The notes under the pieces are model-generated. The model made no database searches. It was not told the DNA's origin and was given only the letters and a program-made list of their open reading frames with translations. The position numbers and the translations under genes were made by a program. This document shows positions 44,131 to 51,259 of a DNA stretch of 64,000 nt, in pieces. Source of the stretch: Candidatus Avedoeria danica (GTDB lineage: Bacteria > Chloroflexota > Anaerolineae > Epilineales > Epilineaceae); contig JADJCV010000004.1 in the NCBI GenBank assembly GCA_016703025.1, positions 124,001 through 188,000 on the forward strand, read 5' to 3'. Numbering within the stretch: position 1 is the stretch's first letter; each line of letters begins with the position of its first letter.

Positions 44131-45504
44131 TCAGCGCTTTTGCGCCAGACCCGCCGCGTCGCCCAGCAGCCCGAGCAACTCCGTCAGCGCACCCGCCAGG
44201 TCACCGCGCTCGATCGGCTCGAGGTTCGCCAGGATGGACCGGTACGACACGGCGTGGTGCAGGGGCAGGACGATGTCGTTCAACGCCAGGGCATCGTCCA
44301 GCACGGCTCGCGGCACCAGCGTCGACCACTCCTGCAAGTACGCATCCCGCCAGCCCGCGGCAAGCTCCAGATCCTTCGTCTCGTGCGGCGTGAGGAGGTC
44401 CATCATGGCCGGCCCGATGCAGGCGTCCGTCCAGTCGATGAACACCGGTTCGCCGTCGCGCAGCAGCGTGTTCCCGAGGTGCAGATCGCCGTGGACGATG
44501 GCCGGCGGCACGTCGAGCGCGGCCAGCCGGTCGAGCGCCGCGCGGATCGTCGGCTGCGCGAGCCGGAGCTGATCGAGACGTTCCGGCGCAACGTAGGCGG
44601 CCGTCAAAGGGTCGTCGAGCAGCGGCCCGAGCTGGTCGATCAGCACGGGCAGCCGCCGATCGATGCAGCCCGCCGCCAACAGGTCGGCCACCGCCGGGAC
44701 GCTGGCCACCTGGAGCCGGGCATGGGCGCGCGCCGCGGCGATGGCCAGCTCGCGCCGCTGCGGGTCGGTCAGGTCGGGGAGCGCCCACACCGGCTGGCCC
44801 TCGTCCGCCATGAGCAGCCAGCCGTCGCCGGGCCGGGCGGCCAGCACGCGCGGCAGCCGATCCGGCCAGCGCTCGGCCAGCGCGGCCGTGAGGGTGGCCT
44901 CGTCCACGAAGAGCGGTTGGGCCGGCGTGGCAGCCTTGACGTAGACCGTCCCGGCGTCCGTCCCGGCGCAGTACACCGCCGCCAGGCTCCACACCTTCAC
45001 CGGCTCCAACGCCGTCTGCCGCCGCCGGCCGGCCGCGGCCAGGGCGTCGTCCGTCCAGCGGAGAAGGGCCGCGTGCCAGCCGGTGCGCTCGCGGGCCCAA
45101 GGCGGGCGGAGCGCCGGCACGCCGTCCGTCCCGCTGGCCAGGGCCAGCTCGGCCGCCGCGCGCGCCCAAGGGGTGTCGAGTGCAGCCGCCGCCTTTGCGT
45201 CGATCCACTTCCAGCCGGCCGGCGGATCTTCGCCGGCCGGTGCAAGCTCGGCCAGCATGGCCAACTCCCGTACACCCTCAGGCCCCTCATCGACCTCGGC
45301 CAGTCGGCGCAGGAGAACCGGCACGGCCGTGGGCGCCGCGCCATACAGCGCCGACGCCAGCGCCTCGCCGAGCGGGCGATGGTCGCCATGCCACGTCCGC
45401 GCCGCCAACTCGACGACGGGCAGCACCCACCCGGTGCCCGCCGGCCGGGCCAGAACGCGCTCGAGGCGCGGGTGGAGGATGGCGGCGGTCAGGCGGGTAG
45501 GCAT
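44131..45504 (-). CDS. Aminoglycoside phosphotransferase (APH)-family protein
   Basis: 457 residues with an APH/choline-kinase-like fold in the C-terminal part. The catalytic loop is IVHGDLHLGNTLL, and the metal-binding motif EPVFIDWTDACIG follows. The first 170 residues are a less conserved helical region. The family phosphorylates small molecules or sugars; many members are not resistance enzymes, and the substrate here is unknown. The ATG at 45504 is supported by a TTGACG-N17-TATATC promoter only 10 nt upstream, which predicts a nearly leaderless mRNA. The gene is divergent from the HU-like gene across a region rich in inverted repeats. Confidence 0.85.
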   Translation of the reverse strand: MPTRLTAAILHPRLERVLARPAGTGWVLPVVELAARTWHGDHRPLGEALASALYGAAPTAVPVLLRRLAEVDEGPEGVRELAMLAELAPAGEDPPAGWKWIDAKAAAALDTPWARAAAELALASGTDGVPALRPPWARERTGWHAALLRWTDDALAAAGRRRQTALEPVKVWSLAAVYCAGTDAGTVYVKAATPAQPLFVDEATLTAALAERWPDRLPRVLAARPGDGWLLMADEGQPVWALPDLTDPQRRELAIAAARAHARLQVASVPAVADLLAAGCIDRRLPVLIDQLGPLLDDPLTAAYVAPERLDQLRLAQPTIRAALDRLAALDVPPAIVHGDLHLGNTLLRDGEPVFIDWTDACIGPAMMDLLTPHETKDLELAAGWRDAYLQEWSTLVPRAVLDDALALNDIVLPLHHAVSYRSILANLEPIERGDLAGALTELLGLLGDAAGLAQKR

Positions 45505-45514
45505 GGGCGCGCTA

Positions 45515-45543
45515 GATATAGAGCCGAGTCGCGGCGGCGTCAA
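45515..45543 (-). promoter_or_regulatory. Promoter of the phosphotransferase gene, near-leaderless
   Basis: On the minus strand, TTGACG (45543-45538), a 17-bp spacer and TATATC (45520-45515), then 10 nt to the ATG at 45504. The predicted transcription start falls within a few bases of the start codon. Confidence 0.7.
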
Positions 45544-45552
45544 CGGGAGACG

Positions 45553-45607
45553 GGGCGAACGCATCCAACATGCCGGCGATCGCCGGCTGCGTTTGATGCG
45601 TTCGCCC
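45553..45607. repeat. Nested inverted repeat in a divergent promoter region
   Basis: Perfect 13-bp outer arms, GGGCGAACGCATC (45553-45565) and GATGCGTTCGCCC (45595-45607), enclose a perfect 16-bp palindrome GCCGGCGATCGCCGGC (45572-45587). The structure could form a cruciform or a branched RNA. It sits directly upstream of the phosphotransferase promoter. Confidence 0.7.
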
Positions 45608-45685
45608 TGCCTTCGCCGCCGCCGTTGCACCGCACGATTAACGGTTGCGCGGCGGTCCCGCGGCGGCGAAACCCCCTTCCGCTCG

Positions 45686-45715
45686 CCCGTGCAGCCCGTA
45701 CACTGGCCGCACGGG
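45686..45715 (+). promoter_or_regulatory. Possible promoter and operator of the HU-like gene
   Basis: A TACACT element (45699-45704) lies between perfect 7-bp arms CCCGTGC (45686-45692) and GCACGGG (45709-45715). An inverted repeat around a -10 box is a common operator design. The -35 match is weak. The leader to the ATG at 45771 would be about 60 nt. Confidence 0.45.
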
Positions 45716-45770
45716 TGAACGTGGTTCATCCGCGTTTGATTCGACTTTCACGCTTAAGGAGGGTTTGGGT

Positions 45771-46196
45771 ATGGCCACACTGTTCGAAGCGATCGTCGCC
45801 TTTGGTCCGCGCCTGATCCAAGGGCGCACCGCCGAGCTGGAGGATCTGGTGCCCATGCTCAGCAAGCGCAGCGGGCTCTCGGCGCTGGACGCCGAGATGG
45901 TATTGCGCGAGCTGGCGGGCGTCGTGACGCACCAGCTGCGCGCCGGCACGGCGGTGAAGCTGCCGGGGCTGGGGCGGCTGCGCGCCAGCCTTTCACGCAC
46001 CGGCACGCTGCGCATCCACCTGAGCGTCGATGCCGACCTGCTCAGGGCGATGAACGCGCCCGGCACCTACCGCGGCGAGATCCGCAACCGCTCCCGGATC
46101 GGCCTGGACGACGCCGGCTACAAGTCGCTATGGGACGCGGCCCATCCGGAGGATCCCATGGAGCTGCCGGCGGGGTCGGCGGCGCGGGCGGCCTAG
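45771..46196 (+). CDS. HU/IHF-like DNA-binding protein
   Basis: 141 residues, with a strong AAGGAGGG site 8 nt before the ATG. The body resembles the HU-like fold of the Bacteroidetes-type HU-domain family: an N-terminal helical pair (GRTAELEDLVPMLSKRSGLS, then ALDAEMVLRELAGVVTHQLR), AVKLPGLGRLRASLSRTGTL and the arm-like segment EIRNRSRIGL. Typical bacterial HU is about 90 residues; this one has extra C-terminal sequence (about 110-141) rich in acidic and Ala residues. The protein probably bends or coats DNA. A terminator follows at 46290, and the gene appears monocistronic. High expression is suggested by the ribosome site and terminator. Confidence 0.75.
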   Translation: MATLFEAIVAFGPRLIQGRTAELEDLVPMLSKRSGLSALDAEMVLRELAGVVTHQLRAGTAVKLPGLGRLRASLSRTGTLRIHLSVDADLLRAMNAPGTYRGEIRNRSRIGLDDAGYKSLWDAAHPEDPMELPAGSAARAA

Positions 46197-46289
46197 CGGA
46201 CGCGGCGCCGGGACAGATGGGATTCGGCATTTGAGCTGGGCGTTGGGCGTTTGAGGTTTGGGATTCGGCTAGGGTATGGGCTCAGATCG

Positions 46290-46328
46290 AGGGGCGGTCG
46301 GCTTGGTCCGGCCGCCCCTTGTTGTTGG
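46290..46328 (+). terminator. Rho-independent terminator after the HU-like gene
   Basis: An 11-bp stem starting GGGGCGG at 46291, with one G-U pair, has a 5-nt loop and ends CCGCCCC at 46318. TTGTTGTT follows. It lies about 95 bp after the stop codon. Confidence 0.8.
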
Positions 46329-46394
46329 AAAGCTACGGGAGGTGGCCACGGACCCTGCGGCGAGCGTGGCGTCGGGCGCGGCAGAAGGGGCGGT

Positions 46395-46453
46395 AGATCA
46401 CAGTGATGTTGGGGGCAGATCATTGTGATGTTCGCGTAGATCACGGTGATGTT
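46395..46453 (+). promoter_or_regulatory. Three phased palindromic sites upstream of the hsdM stub
   Basis: GATCACAGTGATGTT (46396-46410), GATCATTGTGATGTT (46418-46432) and GATCACGGTGATGTT (46439-46453). Each contains the palindrome ATCAC-N-GTGAT, perfect in copies 1 and 3. The repeat distances of 22 and 21 bp put all three on the same face of the helix, as expected for a cooperative operator or an iteron array. Confidence 0.7.
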
Positions 46454-46576
46454 GGAGCGCTTGGCCTGCGGACCTCACCCGCGCCCGCTATCGGTTGACG
46501 CCGGCGGTCGCGTGTCTATCATCAGCGCCCCCGGCACAGCCCTCCCACCCGCCACCTTGAGGACGCGCGCCCACGC

Positions 46577-46802
46577 ATGGCCACCGATGCTTTCCGCGAC
46601 ATCGAGCGGCTGGAGTCCGATCTGTGGGAGGCGGCGGACAATCTGCGTGCCAACTCCAAGCTGACGTCCAGCGACTACTTCATGCCCGTGTTGGGCGTGA
46701 TCTTCCTGCGCCACGCGGCCAACCGGTTTGCGGCGGCGGAACGGCAGATCGCGGCCGATCAGGACAGCGGGAAGATGCCGCGGCGTGCGATCAAGCCGGA
46801 AG
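46577..46802 (+). pseudogene. hsdM: Truncated type I restriction methyltransferase (HsdM) N-terminus
   Basis: Only the first 75 codons remain. They read ERLESDLWEAADNLRANSKL, then TSSDYFMPVLGVIFLRHAAN, the N-terminal helical domain of HsdM from N6-adenine type I systems. The methyltransferase core (NPPF and SAM motifs), HsdS and HsdR are all missing. The frame runs straight into the terminal inverted repeat of the insertion sequence at 46803, and the next sequence on the far side belongs to a different gene. The stub cannot be functional as a methylase. Its promoter region with three palindromic sites is still present. Confidence 0.85.
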
Positions 46803-46827
46803 ACGGCCACAGTCATAGCCTTGGACA
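46803..46827 (+). repeat. Left terminal inverted repeat of the insertion sequence
   Basis: 25 bp, identical in reverse complement to 48621-48645. It begins ACGGCCACAG and ends CCTTGGACA. The transposase stop codon lies 4 bp inside it. Confidence 0.9.
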
Positions 46828-46830
46828 GAC

Positions 46831-48525
46831 TCACGCCGCCATCCTGATGCGCCCAGACCTGGACCGGGGCTGAACCGGCAGGTCGAGGTGTTCGAGAAGC
46901 CACCCGAACAAGTTGGTGGGCGGCTGGCCGAAGAATCGCTCGGCAGCGGTGGTGCCGTCCGGGCGCCGGGCGTAGAAGTTCTGGATCGTGGTCAGCGCTT
47001 TCAGGCGCGGTTTGGCGAGGCGGTGGAGGCCGTGGTGGTAGCGGTCGAGGTGGCCGTTGCTCCCTTCGACGCAAGCCGAGGATCGGACGAACAGGGCGAC
47101 CTGGGTAGCGGCGACGCATTCAACGTGCTGCCGAGCTGTGGGGCAGAGGGCCATGAACGGACTTGCCGGTGCTCGCGCCTTGGCCAGGAGGGCTTGGCTC
47201 ACCGAGGTGATGGTCGCGCGATCCACGGCGGTGCGCGCGCGAGCGGCGGCGCGAGCCAGGTAGAGGCCGGGAATGAGTTCCGTCCGGACGACGTCCAAGA
47301 CGGCCGGCGCCAGGGCCAGCGCGTCGAGGGCGCGCTCCAGCTGGCCGTGGAAGAAGGCGACGGCAGCGACGAACTTGGGCAGTACGCGACGGGCCTTGGC
47401 GATGCGCTCGCGGCAGCGCTCGGGGAGGTTGGCGCGCCCGGCGACATCGTCGATTGTCTGAAAGGCAGCCGTGAACGCGTCGCGGACCATGTCCGCCGTG
47501 CGGAGCGCGCCGGTCGCCAGATCGTACGGATGGTAGGCGCCGCTCAGGCCGCGAACGGCGGCCTTGACGTCGTCCCCGTCGTTGCAGACCGTTTCGTAGG
47601 CAGTGCGCGGGGCGTCTTCGGTCGCCTGCGCGGCGGCGATGTAGCGGTCGTAGTTCATCGGCCGGCCGGGACCGCGGGGTCCCTCTTCGTAGTCCGCCTT
47701 GTTCTTGCGCCAGCGCGCCGTGTACGCCTCGGCCGCCTCGAGCACCTCCAGCGGCCGGTCCAATCGAGCAGCCAGCGGGCGACTGGTCGCCTTGAACAGG
47801 TCGCGCTGCACGTGGAACAGGTCGGGTCCGTAGCCCACCCCCAGGCCGTCGCGGGCATGCGCGATCAGACCCTTGGCCTCGTCGCCGACCACTTGAACCA
47901 CGGTCACCGGCAGGCCGGCGAGCGCGTCCGCCAGCGCCTTCGTCCACGTCGCTCCGTCGCGGCGATCGCTGTACTGTTCCACGAGGATCAGCCCGCTGTC
48001 CGCATCGATCGCCACCAAGCACGTCTCGGGATGGAACGTCTCGTCCTCGCACACGACGATCGTCTTCGCCGCCATGGCGGCCCCGAGTCGACGTCGTTCG
48101 GCGTCCGCGTACGTGCCCAACAACTCCGTCATCCGCGTCATCACCCGGTGCTGGCTCCCATGCGAGGCCCCGACAAAACGGTCCAACTCGCTGAGTTTCA
48201 AGAACTCGCTCACCCGATCGGCACCGCAGCCCCCGGCCTGCACGAACACCAGATGGGCCGCCGTGACGATCCGGTGCAGCAACGCCAACCCCTCCGGACT
48301 GACGAAGTAGTCCCGCGACGCTGGCGACGCGTCGATCCCCGCCTTCTGCCCCAACCAGTGGTACAGCGTGCTGCTTGCCACCCCAGCCTCGGCCGCTGTG
48401 GCCCGCACCCCGCGGCCCATCGCCCGCCCTGTTTCGGCGCTCTCGACAAGAGCCACCATCCGCGCCCGCTGGCGGTTCGGTGTCACTGGCGCCCGACACT
48501 CGGCGGCGGTATCCTGTCCGGACAC
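46831..48525 (-). CDS. Transposase, DUF6399-type
   Basis: 564 residues. An N-terminal helix-turn-helix lies near residues 20-60 (ATAAEAGVASSTLYHWLG). A DDE-type core is visible as IVVCEDETFHPETCLVAID, then VQVVGDEAKGLIAHA, and a late Glu in SACVEGSNGHLDRYHHGLHR. The tail TTIQNFYARRPDGTTAAERF is the DUF6399 hallmark shared by this transposase group. The gene fills the element between the inverted repeats and looks intact, so the element could still be active. Codon use is similar to that of its neighbours. The formal IS family name cannot be fixed from sequence reading alone. Confidence 0.85.
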   Translation of the reverse strand: MSGQDTAAECRAPVTPNRQRARMVALVESAETGRAMGRGVRATAAEAGVASSTLYHWLGQKAGIDASPASRDYFVSPEGLALLHRIVTAAHLVFVQAGGCGADRVSEFLKLSELDRFVGASHGSQHRVMTRMTELLGTYADAERRRLGAAMAAKTIVVCEDETFHPETCLVAIDADSGLILVEQYSDRRDGATWTKALADALAGLPVTVVQVVGDEAKGLIAHARDGLGVGYGPDLFHVQRDLFKATSRPLAARLDRPLEVLEAAEAYTARWRKNKADYEEGPRGPGRPMNYDRYIAAAQATEDAPRTAYETVCNDGDDVKAAVRGLSGAYHPYDLATGALRTADMVRDAFTAAFQTIDDVAGRANLPERCRERIAKARRVLPKFVAAVAFFHGQLERALDALALAPAVLDVVRTELIPGLYLARAAARARTAVDRATITSVSQALLAKARAPASPFMALCPTARQHVECVAATQVALFVRSSACVEGSNGHLDRYHHGLHRLAKPRLKALTTIQNFYARRPDGTTAAERFFGQPPTNLFGWLLEHLDLPVQPRSRSGRIRMAA

Positions 48526-48620
48526 GGCTCGGCTCCCGGTTTTGGCAAGTCTGCAAACTCACCTTACCGGCCCGAGCCGTGCTTGTCTATGCCCTCTGAG
48601 TTGCTCCTACGCCTCCGGCG

Positions 48621-48645
48621 TGTCCAAGGCTATGACTGTGGCCGT
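48621..48645 (-). repeat. Right terminal inverted repeat of the insertion sequence
   Basis: Perfect reverse complement of 46803-46827. The coding frame of the DUF4160 remnant continues from its outer edge. Confidence 0.9.
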
Positions 48646-48717
48646 GCGGAACTCGAGGCCAACTGGGTCCGAATGAAGGCCGGCCAAGCGCTGGACCGGA
48701 TCGAACCACTCGACTGA
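48646..48717 (+). pseudogene. C-terminal remnant of a DUF4160 protein
   Basis: The last 23 codons of a gene, reading AELEANWVRMKAGQALDRIE and then PLD and a stop. This closely matches the end of DUF4160 proteins (ELxANWxRxxxGxxLxxIxPL). Its upstream two thirds are missing at the insertion-sequence boundary. DUF4160 and DUF2442 genes are commonly adjacent, and an intact DUF2442 gene follows after 11 bp. This supports the identification and shows that the pair was broken. Confidence 0.75.
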
Positions 48718-48728
48718 TAGGACTGACA

Positions 48729-48983
48729 ATGATGGACTACCTACCGCTCGTCATCGGCGCCGAGTACCGGAGCGAGTACCGTATCCACATCTGGTTCAGC
48801 GACGGAACGGCAAAGACCGTCGACTTTTCGGGGTGGCTGGACGGCCCAATCTTCGAGCCGCTCCGCGAGCCGACGTATTTCCGCGGCTTCTTCGTCGATG
48901 GTGGAACGGTCGCCTGGCCCAACGGCGCCGATATCGCGCCGGAGACGCTGTACGAAGCGGCGGATTGCCGGGCGGCTGCCTGA
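48729..48983 (+). CDS. DUF2442-domain protein
   Basis: 84 residues, the usual length. It matches DUF2442: LPLVIGAEYRSEYRIHIWFS, then DGTAKTVDFSGWL, and the conserved end WPNGADIAPETLYEAA. DUF2442 proteins pair with DUF4160 proteins in a presumed toxin-antitoxin-like unit of unknown biochemistry. Here the DUF4160 partner is reduced to its last 23 codons, so this gene is an orphan. Two ATGs (48729 and 48732) are possible starts, and no strong ribosome site is seen. It may now be expressed from outward transcription of the insertion sequence, if at all. Confidence 0.85.
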   Translation: MMDYLPLVIGAEYRSEYRIHIWFSDGTAKTVDFSGWLDGPIFEPLREPTYFRGFFVDGGTVAWPNGADIAPETLYEAADCRAAA

Positions 48984-49090
48984 TCGAGGCGCTGGTTCGG
49001 CGGACGATCGGAGCGTGCGATCTCTCCCCGGCATCCCATTACACTCTGCAACCCTACGCCCCGCTAGCGGTTCCTCAGCGGAGGCGAAGT

Positions 49091-49333
49091 ATGACGACTA
49101 CAGCAACGAAACTACGCGCCAACATCTATCGCATCTTGGACGAGGTCCACGAGACCGGACGGCCAGTCGAGATCGAGCACCGCGGCAAGCGGCTCAGGAT
49201 CGTGCTGGCGCAACCCTGCAGCAAGCTCGCCAACCTCGAGCCGCATCCGGACTGCATCGTAGGCGACCCCGAGGATCTTGTGCATATCGACTGGTCGGAA
49301 TACTGGCATGTCGAGGATCAGGAGCCCGAGTAG
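49091..49333 (+). CDS. Phd/YefM-like antitoxin, orphan
   Basis: 80 residues. The N-terminal part ATKLRANIYRILDEVHETGR, then PVEIEHRGKRLRIVL, is the Phd/YefM fold that binds the operator DNA. The C-terminal part (about 45-80) is acidic and aromatic (HIDWSEYWHVEDQEPE), as expected for a toxin-binding tail. An AGGCGAAG stretch lies upstream of the ATG. No PIN, RelE or Doc toxin gene follows; the next gene encodes a DUF559 nuclease on the same strand. It is therefore an orphan antitoxin, or DUF559 is an unconventional partner, which I consider unlikely. Confidence 0.75.
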   Translation: MTTTATKLRANIYRILDEVHETGRPVEIEHRGKRLRIVLAQPCSKLANLEPHPDCIVGDPEDLVHIDWSEYWHVEDQEPE

Positions 49334-49396
49334 GGCGCCTTGTCGATCGTAGGTGCTCGGCTCTGGCACGATGGTCGGTTGTGGACTCGTGCGGCT

Positions 49397-49470
49397 GGCC
49401 CTCACCCTGTCCGCGCCCTGGACGGGCGCGGACGGTCCCTCTCCCGTGCTGACGCACAGGAGAGGGGGTG
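49397..49470 (-). repeat. DUF559-linked repeat, left inverted copy
   Basis: Begins GGCCCTCACCC (49397-49407). It then carries a perfect hairpin with 10-bp arms GTCCGCGCCC/GGGCGCGGAC (49409-49433). It ends with a second hairpin built from CCTCTCCCGTGC and GCACAGGAGAGG (about 49438-49466). The second hairpin is the reverse complement of the copy at 49903-49953. It lies within 90 bp of the DUF559 start. Confidence 0.85.
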
Positions 49471-49553
49471 CCGGCACTGAGGTTGAGGGGAGCGATGTGG
49501 CGAGCGGTCCGGGGGGGGAACGAACTGGCAGGCGATGGCGTTCGTCAGCCACG

Positions 49554-49982
49554 GTGGCGAAAGCGGCGCAGCGATTGCGCCAGACTTCAACAGCGTCCGA
49601 GTCCGCCATGTGGGAATCGCTGCGTGATCGGCGTCTGGGTGGACTGAAGTTTCGCCGTCAACACGCGGTCAGCCGGTTCGTGGTCGACTTCTACTGCGCG
49701 ACGGCGAAACTTGTCGTCGAGCTGGACGGAGCCGTCCATGACACGTCCGAGCAGGCAGGCCGCGACGCCGAACGGACCGACGTGTTGAATCGCCTCGGAC
49801 TGACCGTCCTTCGCTTCCCCAACGAAGAAGTGGCCAACAACCTCCCCGCCGTCCTAACCCGAATCCTCACCGCTGCCACATCCCCCCGCCCCCCATCCAA
49901 CTCCCCCTCTCCTGTGCGTCAGCACGGGAGAGGGGGGCAGGGGGGTGAGGGCCTCCCCCAATCCCCCTCCCACACCGCCTGA
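49554..49982 (+). CDS. DUF559 endonuclease-like protein (VSR/PD-(D/E)XK superfamily)
   Basis: 142 residues from the GTG at 49554. The frame is open further upstream, but only through the left repeat. The core is DUF559: ESAMWESLRDRRLGGLKFRR, then QHAVSRFVVDFYCATAKLVV, ELDGAVHD and LTVLRFPNEEVANNLPAVL. The probable nuclease residues are the Glu of SESAMW, the Asp of FVVDFYC and the ELDG acidic pair, as in very-short-patch-repair and PD-(D/E)XK folds. The C-terminal 35 residues are translated from the right repeat copy. The gene is bracketed by inverted copies of an interspersed repeat. Its role is unknown; a mobile or homing function is a hypothesis. Confidence 0.85.
   Translation: MAKAAQRLRQTSTASESAMWESLRDRRLGGLKFRRQHAVSRFVVDFYCATAKLVVELDGAVHDTSEQAGRDAERTDVLNRLGLTVLRFPNEEVANNLPAVLTRILTAATSPRPPSNSPSPVRQHGRGGQGGEGLPQSPSHTA
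49903..49953 (+). repeat. DUF559-linked repeat, right copy
   Basis: A hairpin with arms CCTCTCCTGTGC and GCACGGGAGAGG (about 49906-49934) is followed by GGGGCAGGGGGGTGAGGGCC. It overlaps the 3' end of the DUF559 frame. It is inverted relative to 49397-49470 and in the same orientation as the copy at 2174-2220. Confidence 0.85.
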
Positions 49983-49986
49983 ACCG

Positions 49987-51228
49987 TTATCCCCCCCTCA
50001 CTCCCCCCCCAACCACCCCCACCCCCCCCCCCAACACCCCCGCCCCCACCGCAAACACCGCCCCCACCCCCCACGGCACGATCGCCGCACCGACGATCGG
50101 CCCGATGATCCCGGTGGCGTACAGCGGCAGGTAGACCAGGTTGATCGTCGCCGAGCGCCGCTCCGGCGGGACCTCGGTGGCGATCATCCCGAAGACCATC
50201 GCGCTGACGGCGGCCTGGCAGGCGGCAAAGCCGAGGGCCAGGATCGCCAGCGTCCGTACCGTCGGCATGAACGGCATCATGCCGACGGCAACCCCGCTGC
50301 CGAGGAGCGCGGTGATCAGCACCGGCCGAAAGCCGATCCGGTCGCCGATCGCCCCGCCCAGCGGCGAGACGAGCGCGCCGGCCAGCGCGGCCGTGCCGAC
50401 GACGAGCGCGATCGCGCTCGCCAGGCCGGGGCCTTGGCCGGCGAGCCGCTCGACGAGCACCGGGACGTACGGCCGCGTCATCTGCGTCGCCAGCACCGCT
50501 ACGCCGAAGAGCGTGAAGATGCGGCGCGTCGTCGGCTCGGACAGGACGCTGCGGAGCGCCTGGACGGCCAGCCCGACGGCCGAGCCCTGCGGCACGACGG
50601 TCGGGCGGACCTCGCGCGAGCCCACGGCCAACAGGGCGGCCGCGCCCAGCGAGAGGATGGCCGAGACGGCGTACATGAACGAGATCGACATCCCCTGCCC
50701 GTCGATCAGCCAGCCGCCGAACGCCGGTCCGGCCGCGAAGCCGACGGCGCCGCTCGCGCCGAAGAGGGCGATGGCCGTGCCGAGCCGCTTGCGCGGCGTG
50801 ACGTCGCGGATCGCGGCCAGCATGACGCCCGTGTTGCCGAGCTGCAGGCCGATGAGGAGCATGCTGAACGCCAGCTGCGTCGGCGTCCGGCTGAGCGCGA
50901 TCGCCGTGAAGACGACGGCCTCGACGAGCGCGCTGCGGATGATGACCGCCTTGCGGCTGTACTTGTCCGCCCAGACGCCCCACAGCGGCACGAGCGGCGC
51001 GCCGACGATGAACACCAGCGCGCCGAACAGCCCCACGAACCGCAGCCGTTCGGCCTCGGCCACGCCCATCTGCTTCAGGTAGGACGGCAGGAACGCCAGC
51101 ACCTGGCTGAACGTCGCCGCCTCGATGAACGACGTGACCCAGTAGACGCCGAGCAGCACGCGCCAGTCGTCGCGCCGGATGGCCGGCCCGCCGTCCTCGA
51201 TGTCGTCCGTCGAGATCTCACCCGTCAC
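49987..51228 (-). CDS. Major facilitator superfamily transporter
   Basis: 413 residues with about 12 hydrophobic segments, a standard MFS size. Motif A lies between helices 2 and 3 (GVWADKYSRKAVI), with a weaker copy between helices 8 and 9 (GGAIGDRIGFRPVL). A Gly-rich stretch GASGAVGFAAGPAFGGWLI marks helix 5 of drug/H+ antiporter-like members. The substrate is unknown. The GTG start lies 31 bp after the secreted-protein gene on the same strand, so the two may be co-transcribed. The C-terminal residues (VGGGVRGG) are encoded by long C homopolymers at 49987-50050, so the exact end is uncertain. Confidence 0.88.
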   Translation of the reverse strand: MTGEISTDDIEDGGPAIRRDDWRVLLGVYWVTSFIEAATFSQVLAFLPSYLKQMGVAEAERLRFVGLFGALVFIVGAPLVPLWGVWADKYSRKAVIIRSALVEAVVFTAIALSRTPTQLAFSMLLIGLQLGNTGVMLAAIRDVTPRKRLGTAIALFGASGAVGFAAGPAFGGWLIDGQGMSISFMYAVSAILSLGAAALLAVGSREVRPTVVPQGSAVGLAVQALRSVLSEPTTRRIFTLFGVAVLATQMTRPYVPVLVERLAGQGPGLASAIALVVGTAALAGALVSPLGGAIGDRIGFRPVLITALLGSGVAVGMMPFMPTVRTLAILALGFAACQAAVSAMVFGMIATEVPPERRSATINLVYLPLYATGIIGPIVGAAIVPWGVGAVFAVGAGVLGGGVGVVGGGVRGG

Positions 51229-51259
51229 GGCATGACGATCGTCGTGCGCCCGGCGACGC

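Larger units (their letters stand above)
46803..48645. mobile_element. Insertion sequence, 1843 bp, DUF6399-type transposase
   Basis: Bounded by perfect 25-bp terminal inverted repeats at 46803-46827 and 48621-48645, each containing CACAGTCATAGCCTTGGACA. One transposase gene fills the inside on the minus strand. The flanks carry no matching target duplication (GCCGGAAG on the left, GCGGAACT on the right), and they belong to different genes, hsdM and DUF4160. This suggests the element has deleted or rearranged the DNA that once lay beside it. Confidence 0.9.

Noticed and set aside
44131..45504. Aminoglycoside resistance gene
   Set aside because: Only the general APH fold motifs are visible; environmental members of this family mostly have other substrates, so no resistance claim is made.
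46888..48717. Plus-strand ORF of 609 codons across the insertion sequence
   Set aside because: It is antisense to the transposase; only its last 23 codons, outside the inverted repeat, are real (DUF4160 tail).
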